From: Zygnema cylindricum | Lineage: Eukaryota; Streptophyta; Zygnematophyceae; Zygnematales; Zygnemataceae | DNA: 64,000 nucleotides | Direction: 5' to 3' | Assembly (NCBI GenBank): GCA_037447655.1 | Contig: JBBHKE010001816.1 | Span: 60,001 to 124,000, forward strand | Shown: positions 1 through 9,620 of the stretch, in pieces | Position numbering within the stretch: position 1 is the first letter of the stretch | Layout of the letters: each line of letters begins with the position of its first letter | The notes under the pieces: model-generated | The model's input: only the letters and a program-made list of their open reading frames with translations | Databases searched by the model: none | Told to the model about the DNA's origin: nothing | Program-made: the position numbers and the translations under genes

Positions 1-572
1 CCTATAAAGGATTTGGTAACGCATTATTCAAATAAAAAATAATAATAAAAAAATCACCATCTAATAAAGTAAAATCAACCAACCACAGGAACACCACTTC
101 CCCAACAAAACAAAACAAAAAAAAAAAAAAATGGTTTCCGATTTTAAGAACTTTTAATTTGAATTTGAATTTTAATTTGAAGTTTAATTTGAATTTTAAT
201 TTGAATTTTAATTAATTTGAATTTGAATTTGAATTTGAATTTGAATTTTAATTTTAATTTTCGTTTTCGTTTGAATTTTCGTTTTATTTTTCATTTTCAT
301 TTTCATTTTGATTTTCATTTTCATTTCGATTTTCATTTTGATTTTGATTTTAATTTGAATTTTAATTTTAATGTTAATGTTAATTTTAATTTTAGTTTTA
401 ATGTTTATTTTAATTTTAATCTCGAAGGTAAATTTCAGATTCTCTTTTTCGTCTCCCCTTTCAGATTCCCCTCTCCCTCACTCTCCCCCTCTCCCCCTCC
501 CCTCCTCCCTCCCTCTCCCTCTCCCTCCCTCTCCCTCTCCCTCCCTCTCCCTCTCCCTCCCCTCCCTTCCAG
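1..572 (+). other. Intron sequence (partial) with microsatellites, upstream of sorbitol dehydrogenase exon
   Basis: No exon is recognisable here. From about 155 to 420 there is an imperfect AT-rich microsatellite made of TTTAAT, TTGAAT and TTTTCA units. From about 455 to 570 there is a CT-rich tract of CCCTCT units ending in an AG at 571-572. That AG fits a splice acceptor, because the reading frame that follows is conserved sorbitol dehydrogenase. The expected preceding exons (catalytic-domain N-terminus) are not in this stretch, so they probably lie left of the window. Long open frames here encode Asn/Phe or Pro/Ser runs and are translations of the repeats. Confidence 0.6.
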
Positions 573-863
573 ATCATTCACCCGGACGACGTCTGCTTCC
601 CTCTCCCTCCCTCCCTCTCCCTCGAAGAAGGCGCTCTCTGTGAGCCTCTCAGTGTGGCCCTTCACACCTGTAGGAGGGCTGGCTCTCTCTCAGGGTGCCA
701 CGTGGCAGTCTTTGGGGCGGGTCCCATAGGGCTGTTGGTGGCGATGACGTCACAGGCCATGGGGGCAGGGACAGTGGTGGTGGCGGAGAAGGATAGAGGG
801 AGGTTGGGAGTGGCGAGAGAGATTTTGGGGGAGGAGAGAGTGGTGGAGGTGGGAGGATTGGAG
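573..863 (+). CDS. SDH: Sorbitol (L-iditol) dehydrogenase, penultimate exon
   Basis: The exon encodes 97 codons of a zinc-dependent medium-chain alcohol dehydrogenase that oxidises sorbitol and related polyols to ketoses with NAD+. It opens with IIHPDDVCF, followed by the family block EEGALCEPLSV, which includes the conserved Glu near the catalytic zinc. HTCRRAG and the Rossmann motif GAGPIG come next. The AG at 571-572 and GT at 864-865 bound it, and both junctions fall between codons (phase 0). The zinc-binding Cys/His region that precedes this part in plant homologues is absent, so the gene continues left of the window. The assignment rests on remembered family motifs; xylitol or L-idonate dehydrogenase activity cannot be excluded. 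Confidence 0.85.
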
Positions 864-1158
864 GTAAGAAAAACGATTTTTTTTTTTTTTTATTATTGTT
901 GTTTGTAATTTTATGTATTTACTTATTTTTTAAATTTGGGAAGTAAGTCCTTTTTTTTTTTTTTTTTGTTGGTGGGATAAGGGGATGTGGTCGTTTTCTG
1001 GCAGATACGGTAATTAGTGTAGATTATTATAGGAGAATGTTGATTGTAAAGTGAAATGATATTTTTGTGTATTGTATTTTATTGTGTAATGGATTATGTT
1101 TTAATGTTATAAATTGTAGTGATGCAATGTATAATTGTAATATATACTATGTAATAAT

Positions 1159-1208
<50 letters not shown>

Positions 1209-1935
1209 TGTATTTATATGTATGATATATAAATTTTAATGTATAATATTATTTGATATCGTGCACTGAATTATTACTCTATTTATGTTTTTAGTATGTA
1301 CTGTATTTTATGATAAACACTACATTTCTAAAATGTGTAGTGCAAAGCTTTTTTGTTATTTTATTTATTTAATTAATTTATTTAATTTATTTAATCCATT
1401 TAATTTATTATATTATTTTATTTACTGATTGTTTTAGCAGTAGAAGGGAAGGTTTTGAAATAGTGTGAAATGTGATGTCATGTCACCTGAGTGATGAAGA
1501 GAATTTAAAATCGGTGGAAAGTCAAAAATATTAGTTTTGGGAAAATGGGACCCACGCCTAATTTAGAGTGGATAGGGCTGGATTTTGTGAGTGGGATCGA
1601 GGAATATTTGCGGAGAGATCTGATCTGATCCGGATCCTGCCCATTATCGCAGCGCCCATGTCGCGCCTCCCGATCGCTGATCATGCGTTGCTCGATTCCC
1701 GCCCGCCCTCCCTCACTCTTTCAACTGTCCTCATCCTGATCCGTCCCTCTACCAACAGCGAACGAATGAAATCCGATCCTCTTTAAAAGGCGATGAAGAG
1801 GACAAAACCTTTAAATCTATTTTTTTTCGTCCTTCTCTCTCTGTGTCTCTCTGCCTCTCCCTCTCCATCTCCCTCTCCCACTACCTCTTTGTTCTCCTTC
1901 TCTCTCCCTCTCCTGCGCCCTCTCCCTCTCCCTAG
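864..1935 (+). other. SDH: Intron between the last two sorbitol dehydrogenase exons
   Basis: The intron is 1072 bases, with donor GTAAGA at 864 and acceptor CCCTAG ending at 1935. It is AT-rich, holds an AT dinucleotide run, and ends in about 80 bases of CCTCTC-type polypyrimidine. It is phase 0, and joining the flanking exons keeps the dehydrogenase frame. Short open frames inside it have no recognisable product. Confidence 0.8.
1161..1204. repeat. (AT)n microsatellite
   Basis: An uninterrupted AT dinucleotide run of about 44 bases inside the dehydrogenase intron. Confidence 0.95.
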
Positions 1936-2319
1936 GCCGACGAAGATGCTGACGTGGCAAGAATCCAATCCTCTCTAAAAGGTCGAGTCGATGTGAGTAT
2001 CGATTGTGTCGGTGTCTCTCAAACCATGAGAACCGCTTTAAAATCGACCGACTCCGGGGGAAGAGTGTTATTGGTGGGAATGGGACATTCGGAAATGAAG
2101 TTACCGATGACGGGAGCTTCTTCGAGGGAAGTCGATATTATCGGGGTTTTCCGGTATGCGAATACTTATCCTCTTTGTATCGAGCTTTTGGAGTCAAAGA
2201 AATTCGATGTGAAGAGGTTGATTACGCATCGGTTTGGGTTTAGTCAGGAGGAAGTGGTGAAGGGATTTGAGACGAGTGCGAAGGGAGGAGAGGCGATTAA
2301 AGTTATGTTTAATTTGTAA
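1936..2319 (+). CDS. SDH: Sorbitol (L-iditol) dehydrogenase, terminal exon
   Basis: This is the last 127 codons plus TAA. It begins ADEDADVARIQ and continues through VDVSIDCVG (NAD-binding half), GGRVLLVGMGH, REVDIIGVFRY, LITHRFGFSQ and the C-terminus EAIKVMFNL. These blocks are in the order and spacing I expect of plant sorbitol dehydrogenase, and the C-terminus is complete. The exon joins in phase 0 to the one ending at 863. No frameshift or stop is seen, so the visible part of the gene looks functional. The large retrotransposon nest starts about 3.2 kb downstream. Confidence 0.9.
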   Translation, partial: ADEDADVARIQSSLKGRVDVSIDCVGVSQTMRTALKSTDSGGRVLLVGMGHSEMKLPMTGASSREVDIIGVFRYANTYPLCIELLESKKFDVKRLITHRFGFSQEEVVKGFETSAKGGEAIKVMFNL

Positions 2320-2648
2320 GTGGGTTTTTTACGAGGTTTTAACGAGGTTTTGAATGGAGGATTTGGAAGGGAATTTTTGGATGGAGTTTGAATGACATAA
2401 AAGGATTTTTTTTAAGTTTTTAAGGTTTTGACGGAGATTTTTTTTTTTTTTCGGAAAGTGGTTGGAGGAGAGTTTTGGGAGTGAGTGAAGGAGGGGGACT
2501 ATTGTGAGAGTTTTTGAAGGAAATATGAAAAGCTTTTGAGGGTATTTTTCAAACAATTTTGGGGAGAGGTAGTTGGAAGGGGTTTTGACGGAAGAGTTTT
2601 GTGTTTTTTTTTTGTTTTTTTCCCGAAAGATGTTGTGTTTGGATTGTA

Positions 2649-2654
2649 AATAAA
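2649..2654 (+). promoter_or_regulatory. Candidate polyadenylation signal for sorbitol dehydrogenase
   Basis: AATAAA lies 330 bases after the stop codon in a T-rich, gene-free stretch. Plant signals are loose, so this is a plausible rather than proven site. Confidence 0.4.
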
Positions 2655-2699
2655 GAAAGTAAAGTCAATTTTTAGAAAGTTTTGGAATCATGACTACGG

Positions 2700-3880
2700 A
2701 TGTGTGTTTTTATGTGATTATATATATATATTTTTTTTTGTACGGAGAACTATTTTGAATTGATTTAGGCGGACTTTTCTGTATGTCTGACTTTTGAATG
2801 TTTCAGTATATTCTTTTATATAAATCAAATTTGTGTTTCTTGCTTTGAAGTGAGATAATATAAGAATTGTTGAATGACAAATCACATAAATGAGAATGAT
2901 TTTTACCCTTTTTAAACCCTTTTTTTCATGCCTTTTCGGGTATTTTTTGGGTTTTTACTTTTTCAAGAAGAAATTTTGGAACAGTTGTTCATTAGCTAAA
3001 AAACGCCTCCCTTCGTGATTTCAATTTCTGTTTGATGGGTCAAAAAAACCATTTGCTTGCACCAAAAGACAATATTAAAGCCTTTTTTTTTTTTCCTTTT
3101 TTTTTTCTAGTTTAAGGAACAGAAACATTTGTATCATGTTTTCTTCTTTCATCTGATTTCAAACCATTCTGATTCACTTTATCTTTCAGTATTTAGTTAA
3201 AAATGAATTGCAAAAACCAATTAAAAATTGGTATTAAAAGTTAATATCAAAAGTGAATATCAAAAGTTAATATTAAAAGTGGGTATCATGGAGTGTCCTA
3301 ATATTGGAGTGGGGGGAGTGGGGGGACTGGGGGGAGCCTCTCGCCCACGGATAGCAAGAGGGGGAGGGTTTAAGCTTTTATGAGGCATGGACGGTGGAGG
3401 TTTTTTTAAGGCTTAATTATGGTTCACAGATATTTGTGTATTTTTTATTTTTTTTGTTCAAATTTTGCTGTAAAAAAAACCGAATGTGAAGTTGTGTTAT
3501 TTAGAGTTTGTTTACCCCTTTTAGGAGAACAAGAGGTGTGCACATTTGCACACCTGTTCCACCATATTTTTCTGCCAGTATATTTTTTGATTTGTATGTG
3601 GTTGTACCAAAAAAAGAGGAAAAAAAAAAGAGCCCGATATTGGAGTGGTAGGGAGGCCCAAATTTCGAATTTATCTCCCCAACCATTCGTCTCCCCTGGA
3701 CTCCCTCTCCACCCTTTATGTCGATCCCCAAATCCTCCTTGTTGTATATTCTTCAATCCAATAATTATTTCTACCACATTTTATTTTTTGGGCGTCGGAG
3801 GCCACTTTTTGTTTCCCTCTCTCGCCGGTCCGAAAATTTGGCGCGCAGTGGAATTTTCTCTACCTACGTTCCCCGATAAT
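2700..3880. other. AT-rich intergenic region, no gene seen
   Basis: Low-complexity AT-rich DNA with several poly-T runs. Short repeats with the core AAAAGTTAATAT/AAAAGTGAATAT occur around 3230-3280. A 196-codon open frame at 3419-4009 shows no recognisable domain, is rich in Phe, Cys and Lys from poly-T/A stretches, and runs into an inverted repeat. I do not call it a gene. Confidence 0.6.
3310..3336 (+). other. G-run cluster (possible G-quadruplex)
   Basis: Three runs of six G separated by AGT and ACT, with further G-rich sequence to about 3370. Long runs with short loops are the classic quadruplex-capable pattern. No gene boundary is evident here. Confidence 0.5.
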
Positions 3881-4149
3881 GCGAGGAAAATACATCGAGT
3901 AACGCTATTTCACAGCGATTCGTTATTAGTGTTAAAGTTTTTTTCGCCGCTTAAAATATCTTTTTATTGTGCAAACTTGTTGGGTTGTCAATCCGGTGGT
4001 TGTTATTGAAAGGCAAGATTCTCATCTTCCTATCGCCGTCCTCCAATTGACAACCCGACAAGTGTGCACGAAGAAAAGATGTTTTAAGCGGCGAAAAAAA
4101 CTTTAACACTAATAACGATTAGCGGTGTAGTGTTAAATTATTTTTCCGC
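3881..4149. repeat. Long inverted repeat (foldback or MITE-like element)
   Basis: The left arm (about 3881-3992) and right arm (about 4046-4149) are reverse complements over roughly 85-100 bases with few mismatches. The best part of the left arm is 3921-3960; its partner is about 4081-4120. The spacer is about 55 bases. No coding capacity is visible. The form suits a foldback transposon or MITE, or a locus giving a long hairpin RNA. No target-site duplication was identified. Confidence 0.75.
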
Positions 4150-4159
4150 CACTTCAAAA

Positions 4160-4455
4160 CTAGGGTTGTGTATCGTTAGCCGTTTGCCGATAACCGATAT
4201 GTACCTTTTTTTTAGCCTACCAATAACCGATATATTGGTCCAGTATATCGGTAATGGAATTATCACTATGAATAGCCGATATATCGCAAAGAATTACCAA
4301 TAAATATCAGGGCCGATAACTATCGGCGATGTCTATACGGTTCAAACCGTACACCTGTAATGTTTTGTACGAAAGTACGGAAAGGATTGTCATACATGGC
4401 ATGGCAGACTATATAATGTAAAAAACATATTACAATACAATATAAAGTATTACGA
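4160..4455. repeat. CCGATA-rich repeat, possible DNA-transposon end
   Basis: CCGATA/TATCGG and closely related hexamers occur about eight times in both orientations between 4190 and 4330, starting shortly after TAGGGTTGTG. Dense short subterminal motifs near a CAGGG/TAGGG-like end are typical of hAT transposons. No transposase, matching opposite end or 8-base duplication was found, so the class is a guess. Confidence 0.3.
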
Positions 4456-4475
4456 TTGAGTATAATATATTTTTT

Positions 4476-5517
4476 ACCCTTTGGCGACCCTCTGGGCGGA
4501 CCTTTGTTCACCTTTACCCATTACCGAGCCCTTCGTGCTTCAGCATCCGCTTTCCTTTCTTGCCTTTTCCCTTCGGTTGCAGATGATACGCACATTATTG
4601 GGTCAATGGATCGAGTCGTGCCGGCATATATTTTTTTCAAGGAACGTTTAGCTGAACTCAACCTTTCAGTCAAACTTTCGAAGTGTGTTATTTGGTCCCC
4701 TCAAGATATTCCACTTTCCATTACTCCCCCTCCTAGTTTTCAAACTCTTCCTCCCTCCGATGGCATTCGTGAGCTGGGTTGCCCCTTTGGTTTGGATACT
4801 TTTGTGACCCAATTTCTTGACGATGCTCTACAAACAGATATGGCCCACGTGGACGACCTCCCTCACCTTCTTGATCCCCAAGTGGCTTTTGCTATGTTAA
4901 CCAGGTGTTTCCCCCATCGTCCTTCTTACCTTACTTGTACTTCCCCTTCTACCTTGACATTTGTCTCATCTCTCTCATCCTTTGATGATCGCCTCATGGA
5001 CATCCTTCACACTCAGTTAGGTCGTGGGGCATTCGATCGCGAGTTTGGGCCTTCGGCCCGCATTCAGGCATCCCTCCCTATCTCTATGCAATTAAGTCTA
5101 TTATCGAGTGCCCGTGTTGCTCCCGCTGCCTATTTGGGAAGTTGGTGCCTTATTGCCTCCACTCTTGTTTCCCGCTTCTTGGTTGGGTACGCCCCCATTC
5201 TAGCCCCCGTGGTCCCCCGACTTTCCGACGGTAAGTTCCCATTGGATGCGTCACGTTCTCTTCCTCCTCATTCCTTAGTGGATGTGCCAATTCTTTCCAC
5301 CCTCGTTACGAAATCAGTTAAGCGTGTCCAAGAATCAATTTCTGATCGGTGTGTCGCTGCCATTAAATCCGAGCTTCTCGAGGCGCTTCCCTCTGATTCT
5401 TCGTGTGTCCGTCTTCTCTCTTGAGATGGACCTGGTTCTGAGTCTTAGCTATCCCCTTCACCTATTTTGTCCACTCTTCGATTATCACCTGCTCATTTCA
5501 CCATCCCCCTACGGTTT
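4476..5517 (+). pseudogene. Reverse transcriptase fragment, C-terminal half, LINE-like ADDTH family
   Basis: An open frame of about 315 codons (to 5424) begins inside the RT domain at GDPLGGPLF (RT motif B region). It continues through VADDTHIIGS (catalytic Asp pair) and SKCVIWSPQ, then a long C-terminal region. After the stop at 5424 the family's sequence continues in another frame (SPAHFTIPLRF), so there is a frameshift, and it is cut at 5517 by an LTR that begins TGTAATTC. The sequence upstream of 4476 is unrelated, so the copy lacks its N-terminal half, as expected of a 5'-truncated retroposon. The family is one I know from non-angiosperm streptophytes, without a firm class name. Confidence 0.65.
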
Positions 5518-5944
5518 TGTAATTCTTTATCCCCCATTGGACCACAGACTTTAAAAGCCTCTAGGTATTTTTTGACTAACCCCCTCTCAACTAGGACCAC
5601 TGCTACCCAAGTAGGCAAACAGACAACCTGACTACACCCTTGTGCAGTCTGGACTCCCTTGAGTCCGCAGCAAAAAGAATCAGTGAAAACGCCCAACCGC
5701 GAGATAAATTATGAAGGGGCAAAGGTGCCAATATTTATACAAGCTCATTTGGAGAGAGGCGGCTTCCTCCTCAATCCTCTAAGTCCTAAACCCCTCTCAC
5801 AACCCCTATCTATTGATGTACAAACCAATCAGAAGACTGTACAGTACAGAAAGGTACTATGGCCAATGTCCTTTCTTTACGGTCTGTGTACGACAATGCC
5901 ATGGAGTGGACGTCTATCTCATTCGAACTTGTCCTCATGGGGAG
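5518..5944 (-). repeat. Truncated copia LTR (CopH/CopI-type)
   Basis: Starts TGTAATTCTTTATC and runs parallel to the LTRs at 42236 and 55071 (including CTTGAGTCCGCAGC and the GTAC-rich part). It stops matching after CTTGTCCTCATGG near 5940. It is the leftmost border of the retrotransposon nest and interrupts the RT fragment. The expected remainder, and a partner duplication of the flank GGTTT, were not found. Confidence 0.65.
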
Positions 5945-6822
5945 TGTTGAAAAGAGGTAATTAATAGTTCACTTCTCTAATTTATTTACACTTTAAAGAG
6001 AGAGAGAGTGAGGATCAAAGGCACGCCATGGTATTTAGAAAGTGGCAGATTTAGAAGTAGACGATATTTTACCAAAATGGTGCTTTGGTCCAGGTTTGAA
6101 CTTGGGTCAACGGACCACTATGTAGTCGTACGTCTTATCCACTAGGCGTTATCGAAATGATACACGTGAAGGGTTTCAAAGATATGTGAACATTAACGCG
6201 ATAGCTAATTAACACCAAACTAACGTAGAGGAACTATTCATGCATGTACGCGAATCTAAACCGTGTAAAATATGTTTTGATCAGACGGTCGGCATTATAG
6301 CCGCCGCGTGAAATGAGCTTTTGGCGGCATACGGAGATAGCGTTTCGCGGTGCCACGTGGCGCCACATTATTTGATACGCGAGAAGATGGGAGGAGGAAC
6401 CATGGCTCCCGATTTGACAGGTGTCAACTTGTAGACCTTGTCGTACAATGGTCGTACAATAAGTACATCGCCCATTGTACCTTCTTGTACTATATAGTGT
6501 TCTTATTGGACTAGGGTTTAGTAGTAGGTAGTCGTGAGTAGGCAGACCAAGACTTAGTGATATTTAGGGACCTCTCTTTAAGAGAGCTTGTAACTATAAA
6601 GGTCATCTTTGACCAACCATAACTTACTCCTCAGGGGAGCAAATTCAATGATTCTTTTTGCATTTGACTCAGGGGAGTCTTGTCCTCACAAGGGTGAGGG
6701 TGGTCAGAATATATTTGTGCCAGGGCGGCACTTATTCAGTGGGAAAGTGGAAGGGGCAAATATTATCGTAGAGGCTTTACATAGGCTGCTCATTTTGTGG
6801 GTCAATGGAGACCACAAAATTT
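5945..6822 (+). repeat. Plus-strand copia LTR remnant
   Basis: Begins TGTTGAAAAG right after GGGGAG, which resembles a polypurine tract. It shows the same order of motifs as the CopA LTR: an antisense tRNA-like segment near 6090-6150, CACGTG-like boxes near 6355, GTAC motifs near 6440-6490, then CAATGGAGACCAC near its end. It passes abruptly into a different minus-strand LTR near 6822. No internal domain is attached. Ends are approximate. Confidence 0.55.
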
Positions 6823-7823
6823 CACCACATTGACTTTCACTTAGAAATCAGCCACCCTGGCAGGCAAACAATCTGACCGACTATACCCCTGTGTAGCTTG
6901 GACTCCCTTGAGTCCGCAGCAAAAAGAATCACTAAAAATGGTCCACTGAGTGAGTGAAAAATAAATGGCAAAGTTTGCCTATTTATATAGTTACTTTATG
7001 GGAGAGAGACGGCTTCCTACCAAAAATACTCTAAGTCCTCAAACCCCTCTCTAAGCTCCCTAGTATTGAGGTACGGTCCAATTGTAAGACTGTACCGTAC
7101 AAGAAAGTACAGGTACCGTCGTACTTTCTGTACAGTCCATTTACGATATCGCCACAGTGTGATATTTATCACATCCGAAATTATTACCTCGCATTCCGGA
7201 AATCCCGCAATCCTCCTGGATCCTGCCACGTGTCTGGATCCTGCCACGTGTCTTTCGGAGTGGCAGTGCCCAAAAACGCCAAGTTGTCCACTTCGGAATC
7301 CCGGCTCGCACCACGGCCGTTCGATGAAGAACGACATTTAACATTGGCCGTAAAATAAATTGTCATTTTGTTAATTCCGTGCAATCCGGAATTCCTGCGG
7401 TTTAACCCGTTTCCGTGTACAGTCCGTCCCGTAAGCAGTTAAATGAAATATATTTCGTCGTTTACGTTCATATAACTATTGTACCCTATATGCTCTAGCA
7501 TTGATCTTAGACTATAGGATAAAGCTACCGACTACAGGATTCTTGACGGACGGCAGGTACCAAGATCAAATCCCGAGTCCATCAAGACCTTTTTGGTACA
7601 ACTACCAAAAACTACAACATGCCTTTCTTTTTGGGCAGCATAGGCAGCGATGGCTTTTTCTTTTTGGGCAGGATAGGCAGCGATGGCTTTAACTTCTCTC
7701 CACCTTTAGTGATTGCGACAAGTGTGGGGGTTTGGAGAGTGGAGCGAGAGGCAGGCTACCTTTGTTGACTTCCTCTTATTAATTTTCCTTTATTCAAACT
7801 TAGAAGATACATACATTTCAACA
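6823..7823 (-). repeat. Partial minus-strand copia LTR (left LTR of CopK remnant)
   Basis: Matches the inner part of the solo LTR at 50199-51456 from TTGACTTT onward. It ends TTTCAACA at 7823, followed by the complement of the polypurine tract (CTCCCCTTATTTTC). Its first part has been replaced by the plus-strand LTR remnant. It carries an antisense tRNA-like segment near 7500-7600, followed by TTTTT. Confidence 0.6.
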
Positions 7824-9434
7824 CTCCCCTTATTTTCTAGTCTACTTTCCTTTCAACTCCTACCAAATACATTTTTCTTTTCTTTTCCTTCTTTCTTTTC
7901 TTCACATAAATCTTTAAGGAAATAACCTCATATTCAAACAAGTCTGTTAGATGAGCTGAAATAAACATTGCATCTTGTTGATCACACATTTTATTTAGCA
8001 TCTCATTTTTCATAAATCCGAACAAAGGTTTTATCCACCTCATCTCTTTCCATTTTCACAAAATCCATTTTTCTTCTTGCAATTCAAACAGCCAGCCCCA
8101 TCTCCAATTTGCAACACACACCCATCTGCTAACCCTTTTACAGGCACACCTTCATAGATGGCATCACTCCCATTAGTGATGTCAAAACCATTACCCCCCA
8201 AATTTATCCTTAAATCAAGAGTCCCCACTAAGTTCCTCATAAAATCTACATCTTCCGAACTCATATTTTTATCCATGATAATTACCCCATTTTCTGAACT
8301 TTCTTCACTCTCTCCCACGGAATTCTTTCCACTATCACTTTCTATTTTTATTCCCAAAATATATTTCTCCTCCCCTAAACTTTTAATCAAATATTCCTCT
8401 TCTCCCCTATCCTTTAGAGCCCCCTTTAGATTTACTTCTCCCCTTTCCTCGGAATCCGTTGAAGTCTCCCTTTCCGACCAATTTTCTGTTTCCAAAATAT
8501 CTATGAAACTATCCTCAATAGTTTGAACTCCCTGTTTCCTGCTCTAATTCCCTTATATCAATCACGCTTTCGGAATTTTGTGTTTTCTTCCATATTATCG
8601 ATAAAAGTCCAAAATATCTTCATCCCTGGCTTCTTTCCTCAACATCCAACTACTTAAACAATGACACCCTCCATATGTGACCCATTCCCTACAAAGAAGC
8701 AACCCCTTTCAACCTCTTTTTTTCTCTCCCATCATCTGTTTGCTCTTTTCCTCTCATCCCGGGTCGTAAAAAAGTGCTCGTTCCCATCACGCTTCCACAA
8801 ATGCCACCCGGTATTGAACTACGCATTACTACCAAACATAAGGTACTTTCTCACAAAGTATCCCCATGGCAATACTCTGTCCGAGAGCCATCATTTTGCA
8901 TGGTGTTAGTCTTTTTTTTCATGCAGTTTCATGATTATGTCTTAATCTTTCTCCTCGATTCACACTCGCACTAGCAAACTCAACATATAACGCAACAATA
9001 TCATTGCAAAACTCTATCATGCTACCGCCTTTATAAACAGAGGCCCCTATTTCTTGTTTTACAAACTGTTGCCTCTGTATAGTCTCACTCTTAAAAATCT
9101 GTCTTAGGGTTTCCCAGATTTCTGAAGACTTCGTTAGATTTAAAAGAGTGATAGCAATGGACTTAGACACATTTCTAAGTTTGAGATGTTTTGCTATACA
9201 CATTTCTAAGTATGAGATGTTTTGCTATAGTGTTCTTATATTCCCAAATTCTAGCGTCAGTTTCTTCAGTTCTAGTTATAACCCCTACAAGTGGGACCGT
9301 AGCCGAGAGCCTAGCTCCCCTAGGTGTTCATTTTATTTTCTCCCCTTTTCCCCATTCTATGGCAATGATTTTCCCTTCACCTTCCGTTGCATCTGAAATC
9401 CGGTTGGTTTTCTGCAAAGTCTCAAATGAATCTT
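7824..9434 (-). pseudogene. CopK: internally deleted, degenerate copia gag-pol
   Basis: Reading on the minus strand, a gag piece (about 9203-8950, with KSETIQRQQF and YKGGSMIEFCND) is recognisable. After about 450 bases that I could not align, a short frame at 8495-8040 contains EEKYILGI (end of the RT domain) and, close behind it, LGGNGFDITN plus a degraded RNase H stretch. The remaining RNase H end is at 8043-7837. Most of protease, integrase and RT is missing, and the rest is far more diverged than other copies here. Its left and right LTRs are of different subtypes, so this is probably a recombined mosaic, not a simple deletion. Confidence 0.5.
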
Positions 9435-9620
9435 CGTAACTCTGAAACCTCCATAGGTCCTCAGAGTAGGCAGCTCACATGAAGCCTCTAAGATAACCCT
9501 GACCCCTTTGTGTTTTAGCAAGAATAATTGCCACCGTGGAAGAGAAAAACTCTAACCACCTTCATCCTTGTGAAGGCAAGACTCCCCTGAGTAGATAGCA
9601 AAAAAAATCGTTGAATTTGC
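9435..9620 (-). repeat. Right LTR of CopK, first part (split by CopA)
   Basis: Begins CGTAACTCTGAAACC (the usual TG start mutated to CG) and follows the LTR subtype seen at 43264 and 46070. CopA interrupts it at TTTGC, and it resumes at 16728. Confidence 0.7.

Noticed and set aside
217-729. 170-codon open frame rich in Asn and Phe, then Pro and Ser
   Set aside because: It is a translation of the TTTAAT-type microsatellite and CCCTCT tract in an intron; the true dehydrogenase frame at 573-863 is different.
3419-4009. 196-codon open frame in intergenic DNA
   Set aside because: No domain, composition driven by poly-T/A, and it overlaps the inverted repeat.
8158-8526. 122-codon Ser/Pro-rich plus-strand frame
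   Set aside because: It is the complement of the degenerate CopK RT/RNase H remnant.
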